Source: Neckera pumila
Taxonomy: Eukaryota; Streptophyta; Bryopsida; Hypnales; Neckeraceae
Assembly (NCBI GenBank): GCA_963969595.1
Contig: OZ018408.1
Span: 6,941,823 to 7,005,822, forward strand
Direction of reading: 5' to 3'
DNA length: 64,000 nt
The position numbers were made by a program, and so were the translations under genes. The notes under the pieces are model-generated. The model searched no databases, was not told the origin of the DNA, and saw only the letters and a program-made list of their open reading frames with translations. Of this stretch, positions 11,804 to 25,245 are shown in pieces (the first letter of the stretch is position 1; each line of letters starts with the position of its first letter).

Positions 11804-12181
11804 TAGACAAGATGAAAGCTACTGAGAATTTTTTTTGGCAAGTGCATCCCCCATTGCAAATGTAAGTTCACTAACAGTTAGTTGGATTCAAGTTTCATAG
11901 GGGCCTCTGTTTAGAGTGTCAATGGCCAAATCTTACTTTGACAACCGTGACATTCTATAATTTTGACTTTTACTCTTCTTTTGAAGTGGTTGTTCAATGT
12001 CCAAATTTGAATTTTCTTGCACCTATTCAAAGTGCTTTCAATGCGGTTCCAATGATACAAATTTCAAGTTCTAATTGTACACCATTCAAAAGTTAAAAAT
12101 ATTTCTTGTGGGCCAATATACCGTTCGGACTGAGTTAGGACTGAGGATGTTCTTAGAGTTTGGATGTGGTGAAAATGTATA

Positions 12182-12474
12182 AGGTAACTACACCTAAGCT
12201 CGCCTGCTTTCTAGAATTGACCACTTTAAATTCTTGCCTGAAATGTATTCCCACTATTCCAAGCACTATTCATAAGAGTCTACGGTTGGTTTTAGAAACA
12301 CCTATTTTCAATACATTAAAAATTTGTAGTTTAATCATAGGGTATCCCAAAAATGTATTCTAAAATATCTAGAATCCTCTTTTGACTACCAACAAGAAAC
12401 TATAAAAAAATTTACAATATAATAATGGGAACCACGTTGGTTGCTTATTTGTGCGATTATATGTATAGTTACCT
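12182..12474. mobile_element. TA-flanked 293-bp MITE, family 'AGGTAACTACACC', copy 1
   Basis: The left end AGGTAACTACACCTAAG and the right end, whose complement reads AGGTAACTATACATATAA, form a short inverted repeat. TA flanks both sides (12,180-12,181 and 12,475-12,476). Longer relatives lie at 29,287-30,584 and 33,600-34,621. The internal block AAATGTATT(C/G)CC is shared with the 33.6-kb copy. Confidence 0.6.
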
Positions 12475-13030
12475 TAGTTTTGTATTATTTATGGCTCTAG
12501 ATTTGAGTTGCTTAAGGTCGTCTTTTATGTACTCCTAAATTTGTCCCTTCAAATAAGCTTCTAATTTTTCACCAATTTGTAATTGGAACTTGAATTTTTT
12601 TATCATTGGAAGAGCATTTCAAAATACTTTGCAATGGTACAAGAAAATTCAAATTTAGACATTTGACAATGAAAGGTAGCTGAAGACAAAAATTATAGTG
12701 GTTTGGTCTAATCACGGTTACCAATGCACTTGCACTCCAAATTGGCCATGGGAATTTAACAAAGGATTTTATATTAACAAATTGCAACACTGAGCTAATA
12801 AAATCTCAATGTTTTTTTAGACTTAAATCTTTACAGACAATGAAGACCAAATTTTGGTTTCATAGTTTCTTAGGAGTTTTGAAGAGTTCTATACAAAAAT
12901 TTTGTTCAAATATTTGATTTTTTTGCACCAATACATGCAATGTTACTCACTTGATCTAATGGTATTAAGACTTTTCCATTTCATTTATGCTTTCTACAAT
13001 ATGATCGATTACAATGGGCATTTCAATACC

Positions 13031-13325
13031 ATTAGAGGAGATTTGAGCCTTCAGAAGACCATTTCAGGGCTGTTCCTGATGTTGGGAACAACACACTATT
13101 GTCAAAAAAGAAAAGTTGTTAAAATTTTAAAAAAAGAAAAGAAAAGAAAAGTTGTTAAAATGTTAAAAGAATACTAATTTTTTTTTCAAAAAGAAATAAA
13201 TAGAAATCTGCCGTGCAGTCGCTTGACCACGTCAGCCTGGACATTTGGCAGCATCCCAGCATTCTTGCAGAGTTCCCACAGTTCGGGAACTCACAGTCTC
13301 TTAGGAGGCCCAAAACTCCTCTAAT
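13031..13325. mobile_element. ATTAGAGG/CCTCTAAT-bounded MITE (295 bp)
   Basis: It starts ATTAGAGGAGATTTGAGCC and ends CCCAAAACTCCTCTAAT, with 'CATTTCAGGGCTGTTCC' inside the left end and 'GGAACTCACAGTCTCTTAGGAGG' (in pieces) inside the right end. The three bases ACC flank both sides, a possible target duplication. It stands only 18 bp before the TTAA element at 13,344. Confidence 0.65.
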
Positions 13326-13343
13326 ACCATGAATTGTTTTTCT

Positions 13344-14268
13344 TTAACCCCTAAAGGACCAAGGCCCTTTTTCTACCAAAAAACACTCAAAATTGCCATT
13401 TCTATAGCAAGAAGTAAAAAAAATTGAAAAATGTTTTTTTTCCACATTTCACCATAGGATCTTACACCTAACTAGTATGAGAGTGTGGAAAAAATTTCAG
13501 AATTTTTGACCACACAGATTGCAATATATTTGCGTTTAAAGTGGAAAAAACAAGCTTTTCAGCACATTGTGGGATTACATTTTGTGACTTTGAACATCTT
13601 TTACTTTATTTTTTTGCACTACAGAGTTTTGAGCTTTTAATATTTATACTAGGGAATTGAGTTGAGAATCTAACCCAAATAAAAAAGTTCAAAAAAACTT
13701 AATTTTCATTATTAAAAAAATTGTTAAGTAGAAGTAGGTATAAGATAGAAGGAAAATCTAAAATATTCATATATTTTAGATGGAATTAAAATGCACTAAT
13801 CTCAATGGTGAGATTGTTCTAGCAAATAAACTAAACCATTAATTTTTTATTTTTTTTTTTAAATTTGAAAAATTGCATTCAGAAATGAATCCTACAAGTT
13901 ATTTTTTTCAAAAAGATGCTCTAATTGCCCAAAAAACAAGAATGTCCATAACTTTCTCATACAAAGTCCAAATGAAATGAATCAAAGCTTTCTAGATAGA
14001 CAAAAATATAATCTATGAGAAAAAAATACTCAAAAAAAAAAAAAATGAAATTTTTTTTTGCTGCCTGCCGTCCCCTGTTTTGAGCTTATTTGGTCATAAC
14101 TTTTGTTCCCAAGCACCGATTGTGAAAAAAAATTATATTCCCATGAAGCTGATCAGATTTTCTACCTCCAAAAAAAGTTTAAAAAAATCAGAAGAAAATT
14201 TTAGCCCGTAGGTACCTGCTCGAAAACGCATTTGTCCCCCGAAGGGACAATGGTCCTTTAGGGGTTAA
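13344..14268 (+). mobile_element. TTAA-flanked piggyBac-like MITE, full length (917 bp)
   Basis: TTAA lies at 13,344-13,347 and 14,265-14,268. The left end CCCCTAAAGGACCAAGG and right end, complement CCCCTAAAGGACCATTG, are inverted repeats, perfect for 14 bases. Near the right end is a small hairpin, TTGTCCC-CCGAA-GGGACAA (about 14,231-14,249). Three other full-length copies (47,654; 48,672; 57,775) lie in the opposite orientation with nearly equal length. There is no transposase ORF. TTAA target sites with CCC-starting ends are the hallmark of the piggyBac superfamily; the assignment is inference. Confidence 0.75.
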
Positions 14269-14269
14269 A

Positions 14270-15584
14270 GAATTCATTTACTATCAACCTTAATATTGAA
14301 CTTCTAGAGATTTTTGAGAGGAATGCTTTTTCTTCTTCAAAGTCAATCTGTAGGACCTCTTCATCCTAGGGTAGCAACTCTACTATAATTTGCAGAGGTG
14401 CTCATATCATGAATCCATTTTCAAGAAAATTATGTAATTATAGGAAGTAGATATTTGTTTATTAATAATTTCTTTGAAAAAAAGGATATGTGGGTCATTG
14501 CAAGAAACACTAGTACTGTTTATTTGTCACAAGGGAAGTGCTAGAGCTTTTCATTGCAATAACTTTTGAAGAATGACTTGTATGAATTTGAAATTTTTAT
14601 TGGAGATCGTTGTCTTGAGTGTAATCATATTCTATATATCTTAAAAATTAAAAAAATAATTTATATTTAAAATTAAATTTTGTTAATTTGTCATATTTTT
14701 AGTTTTAGGAATTTTTAGTATTATAGAGTATCCAAAATTAATGATTTAGAGTTGAAATTTTGGTGGTCTATTCTACAATAGGCAGGCATGTTTTTGCCCA
14801 GGGGCGTATGAAAATGTTTTATTTTATGTCCTCCACATTTGTGCAAATAGGGTCCCTTGAGTGTACACTTCTAAACATTGAAGATGGTTTCAAGATCATT
14901 TTTTTGGTGAAATCTCTTCACTACAAAGTCCTCCTAAATAGAAATTTTTTAATTTCTTTATATTTTTTCAATTCTATTTCTTGAAAATTAAAACTTCAAA
15001 GTGACTATTTTCTTCAAAATTTCTATTGCTCAATTTCATGAATAACTTTTGACCTACATTTTTTTAATTCCCAAGTTTTGGTGATACATTATTTTTAGTG
15101 TTTTATTCACTATTTGGAATTTATTTTATTTTTAAATATTTTTTGCAAAAGTCATAATACATTGAGTGCTAGGCCAAAGTCGAACAAAATTGACAGATCA
15201 TTTTTGCAATCACATAGGTTGGCATAATATAGTAACTCAAGTTTTATAAATTAAAATACTTTGCTTACATAACCCTAGTGCTAACATACCACATAAAACA
15301 CTATAACATCTACATTCATCCCAATAATATATTTCGTTTTATTTTATAATTATTAATTGTTTTAAAATTATGACCTTCTTTGACCACAAATCTCTTTTAA
15401 TTTCACATCAAAGCTTTTATTTTATAATCATAAGTACTTTGAGTAGCTTAGTATGCATTTGAAGTTTTCATAAATAAATTTTATTATGATAATAGTTGCC
15501 TATTTAGACTCTTTTTTTTTTTTTGAAACAAATGAAAGAAATTTCATTGCAAGGGCCCACCTAGGCTCTTCATTTCTACTAATC
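14270..15584. other. AT-rich intergenic DNA, no gene seen
   Basis: Homopolymer-rich sequence with chance ORFs only. A T-run at about 15,511-15,525 followed by GAAACAAATGAAAGAAATTT resembles a reverse-oriented poly(A) tail of a small retroposed insert, but no body could be identified. Confidence 0.4.
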
Positions 15585-15585
15585 A

Positions 15586-15824
15586 TTAACCCCTAAATGC
15601 CCAAGGCACCATATTTTGGTGTTGACTAAATATAATCATCTTTTAATCTATAAATGATATTGTTGGATTTTCTTTCCCTATGTGATTCATAATTCATCTA
15701 GTTTGATTTTGTATGGTTTACAATTTAAGAAAAGGTGGTAAAACTTATAAAAACTTGGACTTTTTGTTTAGTTTTGAACAAACTCTACAAAGCTCAAAAA
15801 ATACCGTTGGCATTTAGGAATTAA
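15586..15824. mobile_element. Short TTAA-flanked element (231 bp)
   Basis: TTAA at 15,586-15,589 and 15,821-15,824 encloses ends CCCCTAAATGCCCAAGG and, as complement, TTCCTAAATGCCAACGG. It is related in its ends to the 915-bp TTAA family and to the element at 29,320, but the interior is different. Non-coding. Confidence 0.5.
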
Positions 15825-15883
15825 TTTTTCTTTTAGAGGGTTGGCCAGTGCAATTACATGGAAGATTTTGAACAATTCAATAT

Positions 15884-16200
15884 CATTAGGAAAAATCTGA
15901 ACCTTGCAGAGGGCCGTTAAGCTTCATTTTTAGGCACCCCTCAATGCAAGTAATAAAAAAAAAAAAAAAAAAATTTAAATATTTTTCTTGGAAAAAAATT
16001 TATTAAAAATTTATCAAAACCTGATGGGGCACTATTGTGGCACCAAATAGTGCCACATCAGATGCTAAATTTAAACAAAAAAACAAAAAAACAAAAAAAC
16101 AAAACAAAACAAAAACAAAAACAATATATATATACTCTTTAATTGCATCGACGGGGTTCAGAACTCACAGCCTATCTCGAGGCTTGAAACTTTTCCTAAT
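15884..16200. mobile_element. ATTAGG/CCTAAT-bounded MITE with A-rich core (317 bp)
   Basis: It starts ATTAGGAAAAATCTGAACC and ends GGCTTGAAACTTTTCCTAAT. AGAGGGCCGTTAAG lies inside the left end and GAACTCACAG inside the right end, as in the other family members. The core holds a poly(A) run, a (CAAAAAA)n microsatellite (about 16,074-16,120) and a TATATATA run. It ends only about 450 bp before the RPN1 start codon, so it borders that promoter. Confidence 0.6.
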
Positions 16201-16648
16201 GATTTAAGAATTGTTGTGTAGCAGAGTGAGTGCAATTACAGAAGCCCGTGTGAAATCAGTTTTTTCTACACCTGTGCGAAAAGTCACGTGCGCAAGAAGC
16301 CACGTGGGATTTTGGGGAAAAGGCCACGATGTTCAACATCTGGGTTCGGCATCTGGACATGAACATCTCGAACCTTCACTCAGGACTTGAATCGAGGTGC
16401 CAAATCCTTCATATGGGACGTGGAGCTTCCGCTTGTTGGTCGCTTGTTGGTCGCTTTGCGTGGTCACCGAGGTAGAAGCGAAAACCAATTGCTCGCAGAA
16501 TTGACATAGCTTGGATTTCGCTCAGATTTGCGGGGATTGTTAGTAGTTCGCAGTGGTGGTTTAATTGGTATCATCTTCGTGTGTTTTGCGATCGCGTATC
16601 TTGGCACGAAGAGTTCGTTTTCGCATCATCGTCTAACAGCAGCTAGCC
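16201..16648 (+). promoter_or_regulatory. Presumed promoter and 5' leader of RPN1
   Basis: The GC content rises sharply after the MITE ends at 16,200. The stretch contains two ACGTG cores (GTCACGTGCGC and CCACGTGGG, around 16,283-16,310), which match the G-box/ACGT type of plant promoter element, and a tandem CGCTTGTTGGT duplication at 16,440-16,461. No clear TATA box at a fixed distance was identified, as is common for housekeeping genes. The exact transcription start is unknown. Confidence 0.4.
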
Positions 16649-19600
16649 ATGGCGCCTGATCCCAAGGAAAATGGCGGAGCGCTCGGGGAGAAGATGGACC
16701 AAGATACAGTGCCACCGACTGGGAAGAAGGATGCCGCCAAGGGGAACAAGAGGAAGAAGGATGAGAAGAGCAAAGACGATGACCTGGTGAGTTTCATGTT
16801 CATGTTTTGTTTGCCTATTGGTAGGGAGGGGTTTTAGTCTTGTTATTTGGGAAATGGATGGCGTCTGTAAGATTTTGATTTGGTGTTGGTGGATTTTTAA
16901 CGAGGTGCGAAGATTTGGTCAGCTGTGGTCGGGGTTAGCCGAGAAGGTGAATTAGGTCGAAAACCTAGGTTTATATTTTGGCAGTAGGAGTTGGTGGTGA
17001 TCGCAATTGACGGTATCTTCTGATTATTTAGCTCGGTGTCCTCCGTTTGTAGCAGGTCTTTTGGAAGATTTTCCAGCGGTATGTAGTCTTCAGGGAAAGG
17101 ATTATGACAAGATGACTTATTTCAAGAATAACTATTTGTGTTTGCTGATTCATAGGATATTTCGATTTTGGAATATGTGTACAGATTTTAGGTCAGTAGT
17201 TTGGAATTGTCGGTTGTTATGAGGACCTTAGGGTTGGTTTATTGATTTGCTTGATTCATCTGAGGTGAGGCAGATCGTGTTTGGTCTGTAATTGAGACGC
17301 GGTTGTGAGATTTGTGCATTTCGTGATGTCTTGGCAGCTGCTTCTTGCCTAGCACTTTACGCGCTGCTGAAGCTACAGATGAATGGATTATTTCTGTTCA
17401 ATGTGGACGACGATGAATGCTCTCGTTTCTGATTAATTACATTGTATCCTTGTCGCATTTGATTTGACTGCAGTCTCAGGAAGATCTCGCTCTAAAGCAG
17501 CAGTTGGAACTATACGTGGAGAGAGCCCAGGATTCAGACGAGGGAATTCAAAGAGTTGCTTTGGAAGCAATGAGGTACAGTCTGCAGTGCATAGAATGCT
17601 TAGTTTTGGAAACTGCTTTGTTTGGTATCTACCAAGAATAGAGCTCTATCTTCAATACTAGTTTTTTTTTTGTGATTATGTTAATACGCGGAAGTGAAAG
17701 ACGAGTTGTGAGCCGCGATTTTAATCTCATTTCCTGGAATGCCTTTCGCAGGCAAGAAATTAGGACAGCTACAAGCTCCATGACTTCAGTTCCCAAGCCA
17801 CTTAAATTCCTTAGACCACATTACAAAGTCTTGAAGACACAGTATGAAAAAATGCCAGAATCTGAAGTAAAGGTACTTTGTCTGCATGACTCGTACGCTG
17901 TTACTTTTCCTGCATTTACAAGCTCTTTCGTTTAAGTTGTTTCACATTGTTTTGCTTGTGAGTAAGCTGAGTTTTTTTTCCCTCCAATATGTTGCAGAGA
18001 TTCATGGCGGATATCATATCAGTCCTTGCCCTCACAATGTCGGAAGAGGGGGACAGAGTAAGTTCTTTCCTTAATACCAGTTGCATAATAGTCTTCTGGT
18101 CAAATTTATATGTAGGCTTTGTCAAAGTCTGTGTATAACCTGTAGTTTTTCTGTTATGGGAACCTTGTGCAGGAAAGCTTGCGGTTTAGATTGCAGGGTT
18201 CTGTTGGAGATATTGGTTCTTGGGGCCATGAATATGTTAGGTACACTTTGCTTCCCCCAATGTCAAGTTTTGCTTGTGTGATGATTGTCACATTCTGCTT
18301 GGTCTGTGTAGCACCGGGGTTCGCTTTTGTTTTTACGTAACCTGGCTGTGTGACTACGGCTATACTTTTGGTGTAAGAGATGTGGTTATTAACTCTTGGA
18401 CAATTTGCAGGAACTTGGCTGGAGAGATAGGCAATGAGTTTCAGCAACGTCAGGTATCTGTCGTGGAGCAGAGGCACAGCTGAAGAATTGTGACCAAATT
18501 GTCTAGCGCTTAGCTTGCAATTGTTTACTTTTCCTATAATGTTTGTACATTAGTTATTTTTAAATTTATGTAGTTATCCAAGCGATCCTCTTCTGGCGCC
18601 GTGTTTCTTTTGGTATTTCTTGGTGATATCTTCGTTTATGGTTTTTGCAGGCTGCTGAGCAACCTGTTGATGACCTGATGGATTTGGTTAAGCAGATTGT
18701 TCCTTTTCATGTGAAGGTAAACTGCAAGATCTGCTTTGTACTTGAGTTAAGTTGACTCGTTTTGTTATTGTTTTGTTGATGCGCGGCATATCTTTCTGTT
18801 TGTGACTCTTTCGGATTATGCATGTGTTTGTCTGACAAGTTGCTGAATCTATCTCTGTGCAGCACAACGCAGAACCTGAGGCCGTGGATCTTTTAATGGA
18901 GGTTTGTAGACAGATCTCTATCAATCTGGTTCCAACTTGATATGCATTGGAATGGTTGTCTTTGTTGGTGCACAATTACGAGAACAGAAAAACTGTCCTT
19001 TTTATTTGTGTTCGCATCGTCTTTACTTGTTTGGCGTTGGAGTAAATAGCCAGTAAGGATTTTCTGGGGCAATGATTCTATAACGATTTAAGGATGCTTT
19101 TAATGACTATCGGTTGATGTTTTACAGGTGGATAAACTTGACATGCTCATGGAACACATTGACAAAGCTAACCACAAGCGAAGCTGTGCCTATTTAACAA
19201 GTTTTGCTAGGTATATAGTTCCGACACGTACTTATGTTTTGATATTTATTCTCTTGACATTATCTTTGTCTTGCATTTTTAGTGTGCCATCTATCTTATT
19301 AGATACATGGTTTTTATCAGATGACATGTGGGTGCAAAAGTATTTACTAATGCTTTGCATATTGAGTGAGTATATTTTTCTCGTCTAATGTACTCTATTT
19401 TTTCAAGTCTGCTTCTGGTGGAGAACATACTCGGCTTTTATTTCGAATATATAATCTTGAGTCAAAGCTATATTTAATACTTTCTAACATGATACCCTAT
19501 CTCTGGAGTACCTGTGTCTTGTTACATTCCTGCTGCGATTTGCAGAGTTAGTTCCCTCGAGTAACTTCAGAAGATAGTTTCATCAAATTCTGATGAAGTG

Positions 19601-22600
19601 ATTATGGATGGTGATGCAGTTATGTCCCAGAGCCAGATGATATGGCGGTTCTGAAAATCGCGTACCAGTTGTACTGCAAGTTTAACAAATTTCCAGAAGC
19701 TTTGAGAGTTGCTTTGAGGATGGGCAATGCTCAGGTATGATGAAATTTTGACTTAGTGCTGTGACTCCTATTGAAATTTTGTTGGAGAAGACTTATTCAT
19801 ATGAGCCTATTAATGCTCAAGTAACTCATCAGGGCACTATTCTTTTTGCGGTGCGTAGTTGATCCACTCGTGAAATTTCTCATTAGACTTGATGTTCTTC
19901 ACACAAATTCCATGGGAATATCACTTCAGAATCATATGATTTAAACAAGAGAAGTGAGACAGAAGTATGCATGTGTCTTTGTGTTGCCAACTACCTAGTA
20001 TGCATCCAACTTCAAGCTGGGTTCTGGGGTATGGGCTTTTTGGGTTTGTTTTTACCACATTCCTTTTATGTCAGTAGGGTGTGGGGTGAGTGTTGATAGT
20101 TGTGAGGATGGTGGCCTGCAGTATGTAAAATCAACATTTGCGACATGCAAAGATCCGTTGGAAAAACAGCAGCTTTGCTACATTCTGGGCAGACAGGTGA
20201 GCACCTAATTATATGCATATTACAACCTCGCTTATTAGTGTCAGTCATGTTGGACAAGATGTCATTACAAGCTGTGTTCTAGTCTAGAAGTGAAGTTTTG
20301 TATTCACCGGTTGTGGTTACCTGCGTTTTATCCATTTGAAGGGTATTTCCTTCATTCTTTTTTCAGAGTCTGCCGTAGCCCAGCTGTGATACTGGTTTAT
20401 ATTTTAAATTTTCATTTTTCTACCTCTTATATCCTATCAAATGCTTGATGCAGGGCATTGCTATTGAGCTTGATGAGGAAATGATTGACAATGAAGAGCA
20501 ACGGGAGCTGCTCCAAGAGCTAATTAGCAATAGCAAGTTAAGCGAAGGCTATCTCACCCTTGCTCGGGATCTTGATGTTATGGAGCCTAAAACCCCGGAT
20601 GATCTCTACAAGGTGTGAATGCTTTTCATTGACATTTGCGCAACCTTCGTTATTTGATACTTAAGATGGGGCTCCTAATACTTGAGTATCACTCGAGTTT
20701 AGATTTATAGAAACTGTTGTTGTTCAGAAGATTTTGTTGACCAGTGTTTGTGATGGGTCTATCTCGGAGATAAGGTGATGTTCTGAGATCTTTATTCATC
20801 ATCTTGTTAGCATAGAGCACTGTAATAAACTACAGAAATTTCTTTGCTCAGGGAATTGTTAAAGCAATGAGTTTTGGACCGCTCCTTTTACTAATGAATT
20901 TTAATACTCTTTCTGTTTCTGTGTTCGTCTCAGGCTCATTTGGTGGATGGCCGTGCAAGTGCAGGAGCTAGCGTAGATTCTGCTCGCCAAAATCTGGCTG
21001 CCACTTTTGTCAATGGGTTTGTGAATGCTGGCTTCGGCGTGGTATGCTCTATTCGATGATTGTTCTATACTATTTCCTCTTACTCTGTTTGCTGGCTTAT
21101 GCACAGGGTAATGTATATCTTGTGATGACATCTTTATTATGTATTGGACAGTTTATATGTTCTACTTGTTTATATACCTGCTTATCTTGCAGGATAAATT
21201 AATGACCGCTCCAGCTACAGAGACGTCGGGGGCAGGTAGCTCTGGCGGCTGGCTATTTAAAAACAAGGAGCATGGCAAAGCAAGTGCTGCAGCAAGTTTG
21301 GTAATGATCTGGTTCCTACTCTGCTTACTATGGGATCAAAATAGGCAAGGTACTCGCTATTTATGTTAGTGCTATTTTATTGACATTTGCCTGTATTTAC
21401 TTGTTCAGGGGCTTATTATGCTATGGGATGTTGATGGAGGCCTTCCTCTGGTTGACAAGTATCTATACAGCAATGACAACCATGTAGTAGCTGGGGCTCT
21501 CCTTGCTGTGGGAATTATCAATTGTGGTGTTCGCAATGAGTGTGATCCGGTATGTCCCATACGCCCATGACTTTCCAAGTTTGATTTTATTCCCGCTTCC
21601 GATAGTGTATTTAACTTCGTTCACCTGTTGCCGATTTTAAAGAACTGATGGAGAATTGGCATCTTCCTGTTTTAATTCCGTTCAGTCATAAACTTTATTC
21701 TCTCTGACTTCACGAAGTCATTGATCGGGTAACAGCAGAATCAAATTCGTCTATGAAATTGTTAAATGAACGGGAATGGCTTTGGCCACGTTCTTCCTTC
21801 AGAATTACGGATCTCTGGTGACTACTTTTACCTGTTGCTTGCACTGGTCTTGATCCAGATGTTAATTCTATTTTCAGAAGGTTTCTTGTAGAGATTTTCT
21901 GTTTTAAAATGGTGGCAAATGAACATATTTCTAATTGGGATATTTGCTGGTGTCAGGCTTATGCTCTTCTGTACGACTCTGTCAATAAGGAAGATCTTAC
22001 AATACGCATTGGGGCTATCGTGGGTCTTGGGTTAGCTTACGCTGGCTCTCAAAAGGAGGAGGTTGGCCAATTACTTTCAAACACTAGTTTGATGATTGGC
22101 TGCTGCATGAATATGAGGCAAAGTGATGTGATAGTTTACAGATTACAGATTTCGGATTACTGATGATGTCACGAATTACAGATTGACTCGCTAATCTTTG
22201 CCATGCTCATTGTTTCGTGTACGACGTTCAGTGTCTAATGCATTGTCTTGATTGCTGGTCTTCTTCAGGTATTAGATCTACTTACACCAATTGTGCAAGA
22301 CTCCAAGGTTGGAATAGACCTGGCAGGATTTGCTGCTGTAGCTTTAGGTCTCATCTATGTAGGCTCTTGCAATGAGGACGTCGCACAATCGATCGTTCTT
22401 GCTTTGATGGACCGTAGCGAGGCTGAGCTTGGAGAACCTTTAGCCCGCTTTTTGTGTCTTGGCCTTGGCCTTCTGTACCTTGGAAAGCAGGTACTTCTTC
22501 TACCTGTAATAGATTGTTTTGTACCTCATACAACTCTCATTTCATTCTGGATGTTTGATGAAGACTTTTGTTTTGAATTTTGTTTCTGTATTTTTTTAGC

Positions 22601-25033
22601 GTCGAAAACATGCTACTTTTTTAAACTAGACTTGCAATGTACTTAAATGAATTATTGTGCTGGCAAAGTTTAATTCTGTTGATGAGTGTTCATTGAAGAA
22701 CTGTATGTCAAGGGTGACATCTTGGTACTATCCACCTTATTTTTGAATGGATTGTTCTATTTTATAGGATGCTGCACATGCAACTATGGAGGTGGCTAAG
22801 ACATTGAATGAAAAAATTTCCAAGTATTGTCTTGTCACCATAGAGACTTGTGCATACGCAGGCACAGGCAACGTTCTGAAGGTAGCTATTCCTTTGCCTT
22901 CTTCATAATCGTGCAGATTACTGTTTCTTCAAGTGACATTTTTAAGGAATAATGCAGAAATGTGTTACGAAGTACTAGTGTTCTGCTGGCAGTGGCCATG
23001 ATAGTTTGCTGTGCTTGTGTATGTGATGTGTTCATGTGTTTTTATTTCAAATGCAGGTACAAGCTCTACTAAGCATGTGTGGTGATCACTTGGAGAAAGG
23101 TGAGAACCACCAGGCTCCTGCTGTCTTGGGTATCGCTTTGATAGCCATGGCTGAAGAGTTGGGTTGTGACATGGCCATTCGATCCTTGGAGCACCTTCTC
23201 CAGTACGGTGAACAGAACATTCGGCGAGCGGTTCCTCTTGCTCTTGGAATCTTGTCCATCTCAAATCCGAAGGTAAATCAGAAGATTTCGTTTTGGCTGG
23301 TATCGTGTCCAAGTACAAAATGGTCCCAATTTTTGCAAGCATTTTTAAGACGGCTCTTGCTTATCAGTAGTTTAGTGTCTAATGCATTATCATACCAGGG
23401 AAGGTCTCTTTACTGACAATTTAGTATTTCGGATGTCCCTGTTGACATAATGATATTGCATTTCTGGTTACAGATTAGCGTTATGGATACCCTGAGCCGT
23501 CTTACACACGACAGTGATGTTGAAGTAGCAATGGTATATCTGCTTCCTTGTGATTTTCCTTCACATTCGTCATTTGTTTCGTAGCATAGGTCTCAAAGTA
23601 CCTGGCTCTGTCAGTACTTAGTACCTGTCTATTGTAGATTATGAAGCGTATCATGGGTTTTATTTCTTGCCCTGTACTGAGACGGCCTTGTTTTTACCTC
23701 AGTCGGCCACCGTTTCTTTGGGACTTATTGGAGCGGGTACCAACAATGCTCGAATTGCTGGCATGCTTCGCAATCTATCTAGCTATTATTACAAGGATCC
23801 AAGCCTTCTCTTTTGTGTAAGCACCTATCCTTTGTCCGTTGTACTTCTTGAAATTTTTATTATTTTGAATATCCTAATGCTATTTTCGTTTCTGATGGAT
23901 TGCAGGTGAGGATAGCTCAAGGTCTTGTTCACATGGGAAAAGGACTGCTGACGCTCAATCCCTACCATTCAGATCGATTTTTGCTATCAAAGTAAGCTTT
24001 TGAACTTCTTACTTTTGGGATCTTTGGTAATGCCGTGTCTTCTACCAGAGCATTAGAAAATATATTTAGCCAGTTTCCAGGTCATCCTTTTTGTTTGTGC
24101 AAAGCTGGCTTGTGCATGGAGTAGATGACTATATTTGTCTGCTTATAGTTGGTTTTGAATTATGATCCCTGGAAGCTGTGTGTCTCTGATATCTTTTCAC
24201 AAGGCAACCGAATTTCTGATGACATTTTTGGGATTGCAGTGTGGCACTGGCGGGACTGATCACATTTTTGCATGCAAGCTTTGACATGAAAGCTTTCATT
24301 CTTGGCAAATTCCACTACGTTCTTTATTTCCTCGTTCTTGCGATGCAGGTAACACTCTTTCATGTCTTGCATACTGCTTGAGTGCTTGTTTGAATTTTGG
24401 TACTCGGTTATTCATGTAATTTCAACGTATGTTGATCAGAATGTTCTGGATTTTATGCCTGTTACTGTTCTTTACCTCAAGATTGAGTTTCACTAAATTT
24501 GCTTTTGGATGACAGCCTCGGATGCTGATAACCCTAGATGAAAATTTGAAACCCCTACCCGTTCCTGTACGAGTGGGCCAAGCTGTGGATGTAGTTGGTC
24601 AAGCTGGTCGTCCGAAGACGATTACGGGCTTCCAGACACATACCACTCCTGTCATTTTGGCTACTGGTGACCGTGCAGAGCTGGCTACTGAAAAGTAAGT
24701 TTTCTCATGAACGTTTGCTGAGTGAGTCATTGATGCATGCACGAACTTGCACATGTAACTCAGTTTGTTCTGGACGCTCTAGGAACTGACTATTGCAAAC
24801 ATTGTTTTTTGCATGCGTACCTCACAAGTTCCATTTCTACTTGCCAAGGAATGCTACAATGAAACCGCTAGGTGATGATGTTTATTGCGCTAGTTGAGGT
24901 CACCTTTGTATGCAAATCTGACCACCAATTGTTGGTGGATTCTTGCAGGTACATTCCTTTGTCGACGGTGCTAGAAGGATTTGTGATTTTGAAGCTCAAT
25001 CCTGATTATCAGCATGACCATTTGAGTAGTTAG
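16649..25033 (+). CDS. RPN1: 26S proteasome non-ATPase regulatory subunit 2 (RPN1/PSMD2), 25 exons
   Basis: RPN1 is the large scaffold of the 19S base; it docks ubiquitin-like shuttle factors and a deubiquitinase beside the ATPase ring. Exons read by eye: 16649-16786, 17474-17574, 17752-17872, 17998-18057, 18173-18240, 18411-18453, 18651-18716, 18863-18901, 19128-19210, 19620-19734, 20122-20196, 20454-20612, 20934-21041, 21193-21300, 21409-21549, 21957-22061, 22269-22490, 22768-22881, 23057-23272, 23474-23533, 23703-23816, 23906-23991, 24240-24348, 24516-24694, 24949-25033. All introns are GT..AG and the joined frame is open for 904 codons, close to the roughly 890 of plant RPN1. Signatures: a lysine-rich charged N-terminus, [42 protein letters not shown], the proteasome/cyclosome repeats (for example [44 protein letters not shown]) and the C-terminal [16 protein letters not shown]. 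The ATG sits in a strong GCCATGG context. No defects are seen. Confidence 0.97.
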
Positions 25034-25245
25034 ATTTGTAGGAATGCCCTTTTGATCCCCATAAATATATTCTCATAGTTTCATAAAAGTCAAACTCACA
25101 ACTCGAAGGTCCTCGATGAAAAAAATCTTCCGTTGGTGGAGACCCCTTGTTGCCAGGTTGGGTGGAAATGTGACTTCTTTATGGTTCTTCTCTGTAATAT
25201 TGAACAACTTGCACTACTCCTTGAAACTCATCATCATTTGGGCTA
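25034..25245 (+). other. Probable 3' untranslated region of RPN1
   Basis: AT-rich sequence follows the stop codon, with CCATAAATATATTC about 25 bp downstream as a possible weak polyadenylation signal. The next recognisable element begins at 25,246. Confidence 0.35.

Noticed and set aside
12902..13177. 91-codon + strand ORF
   Set aside because: It runs across the boundary of the MITE at 13,031 and ends in a Lys-rich low-complexity tail made by an A-run.
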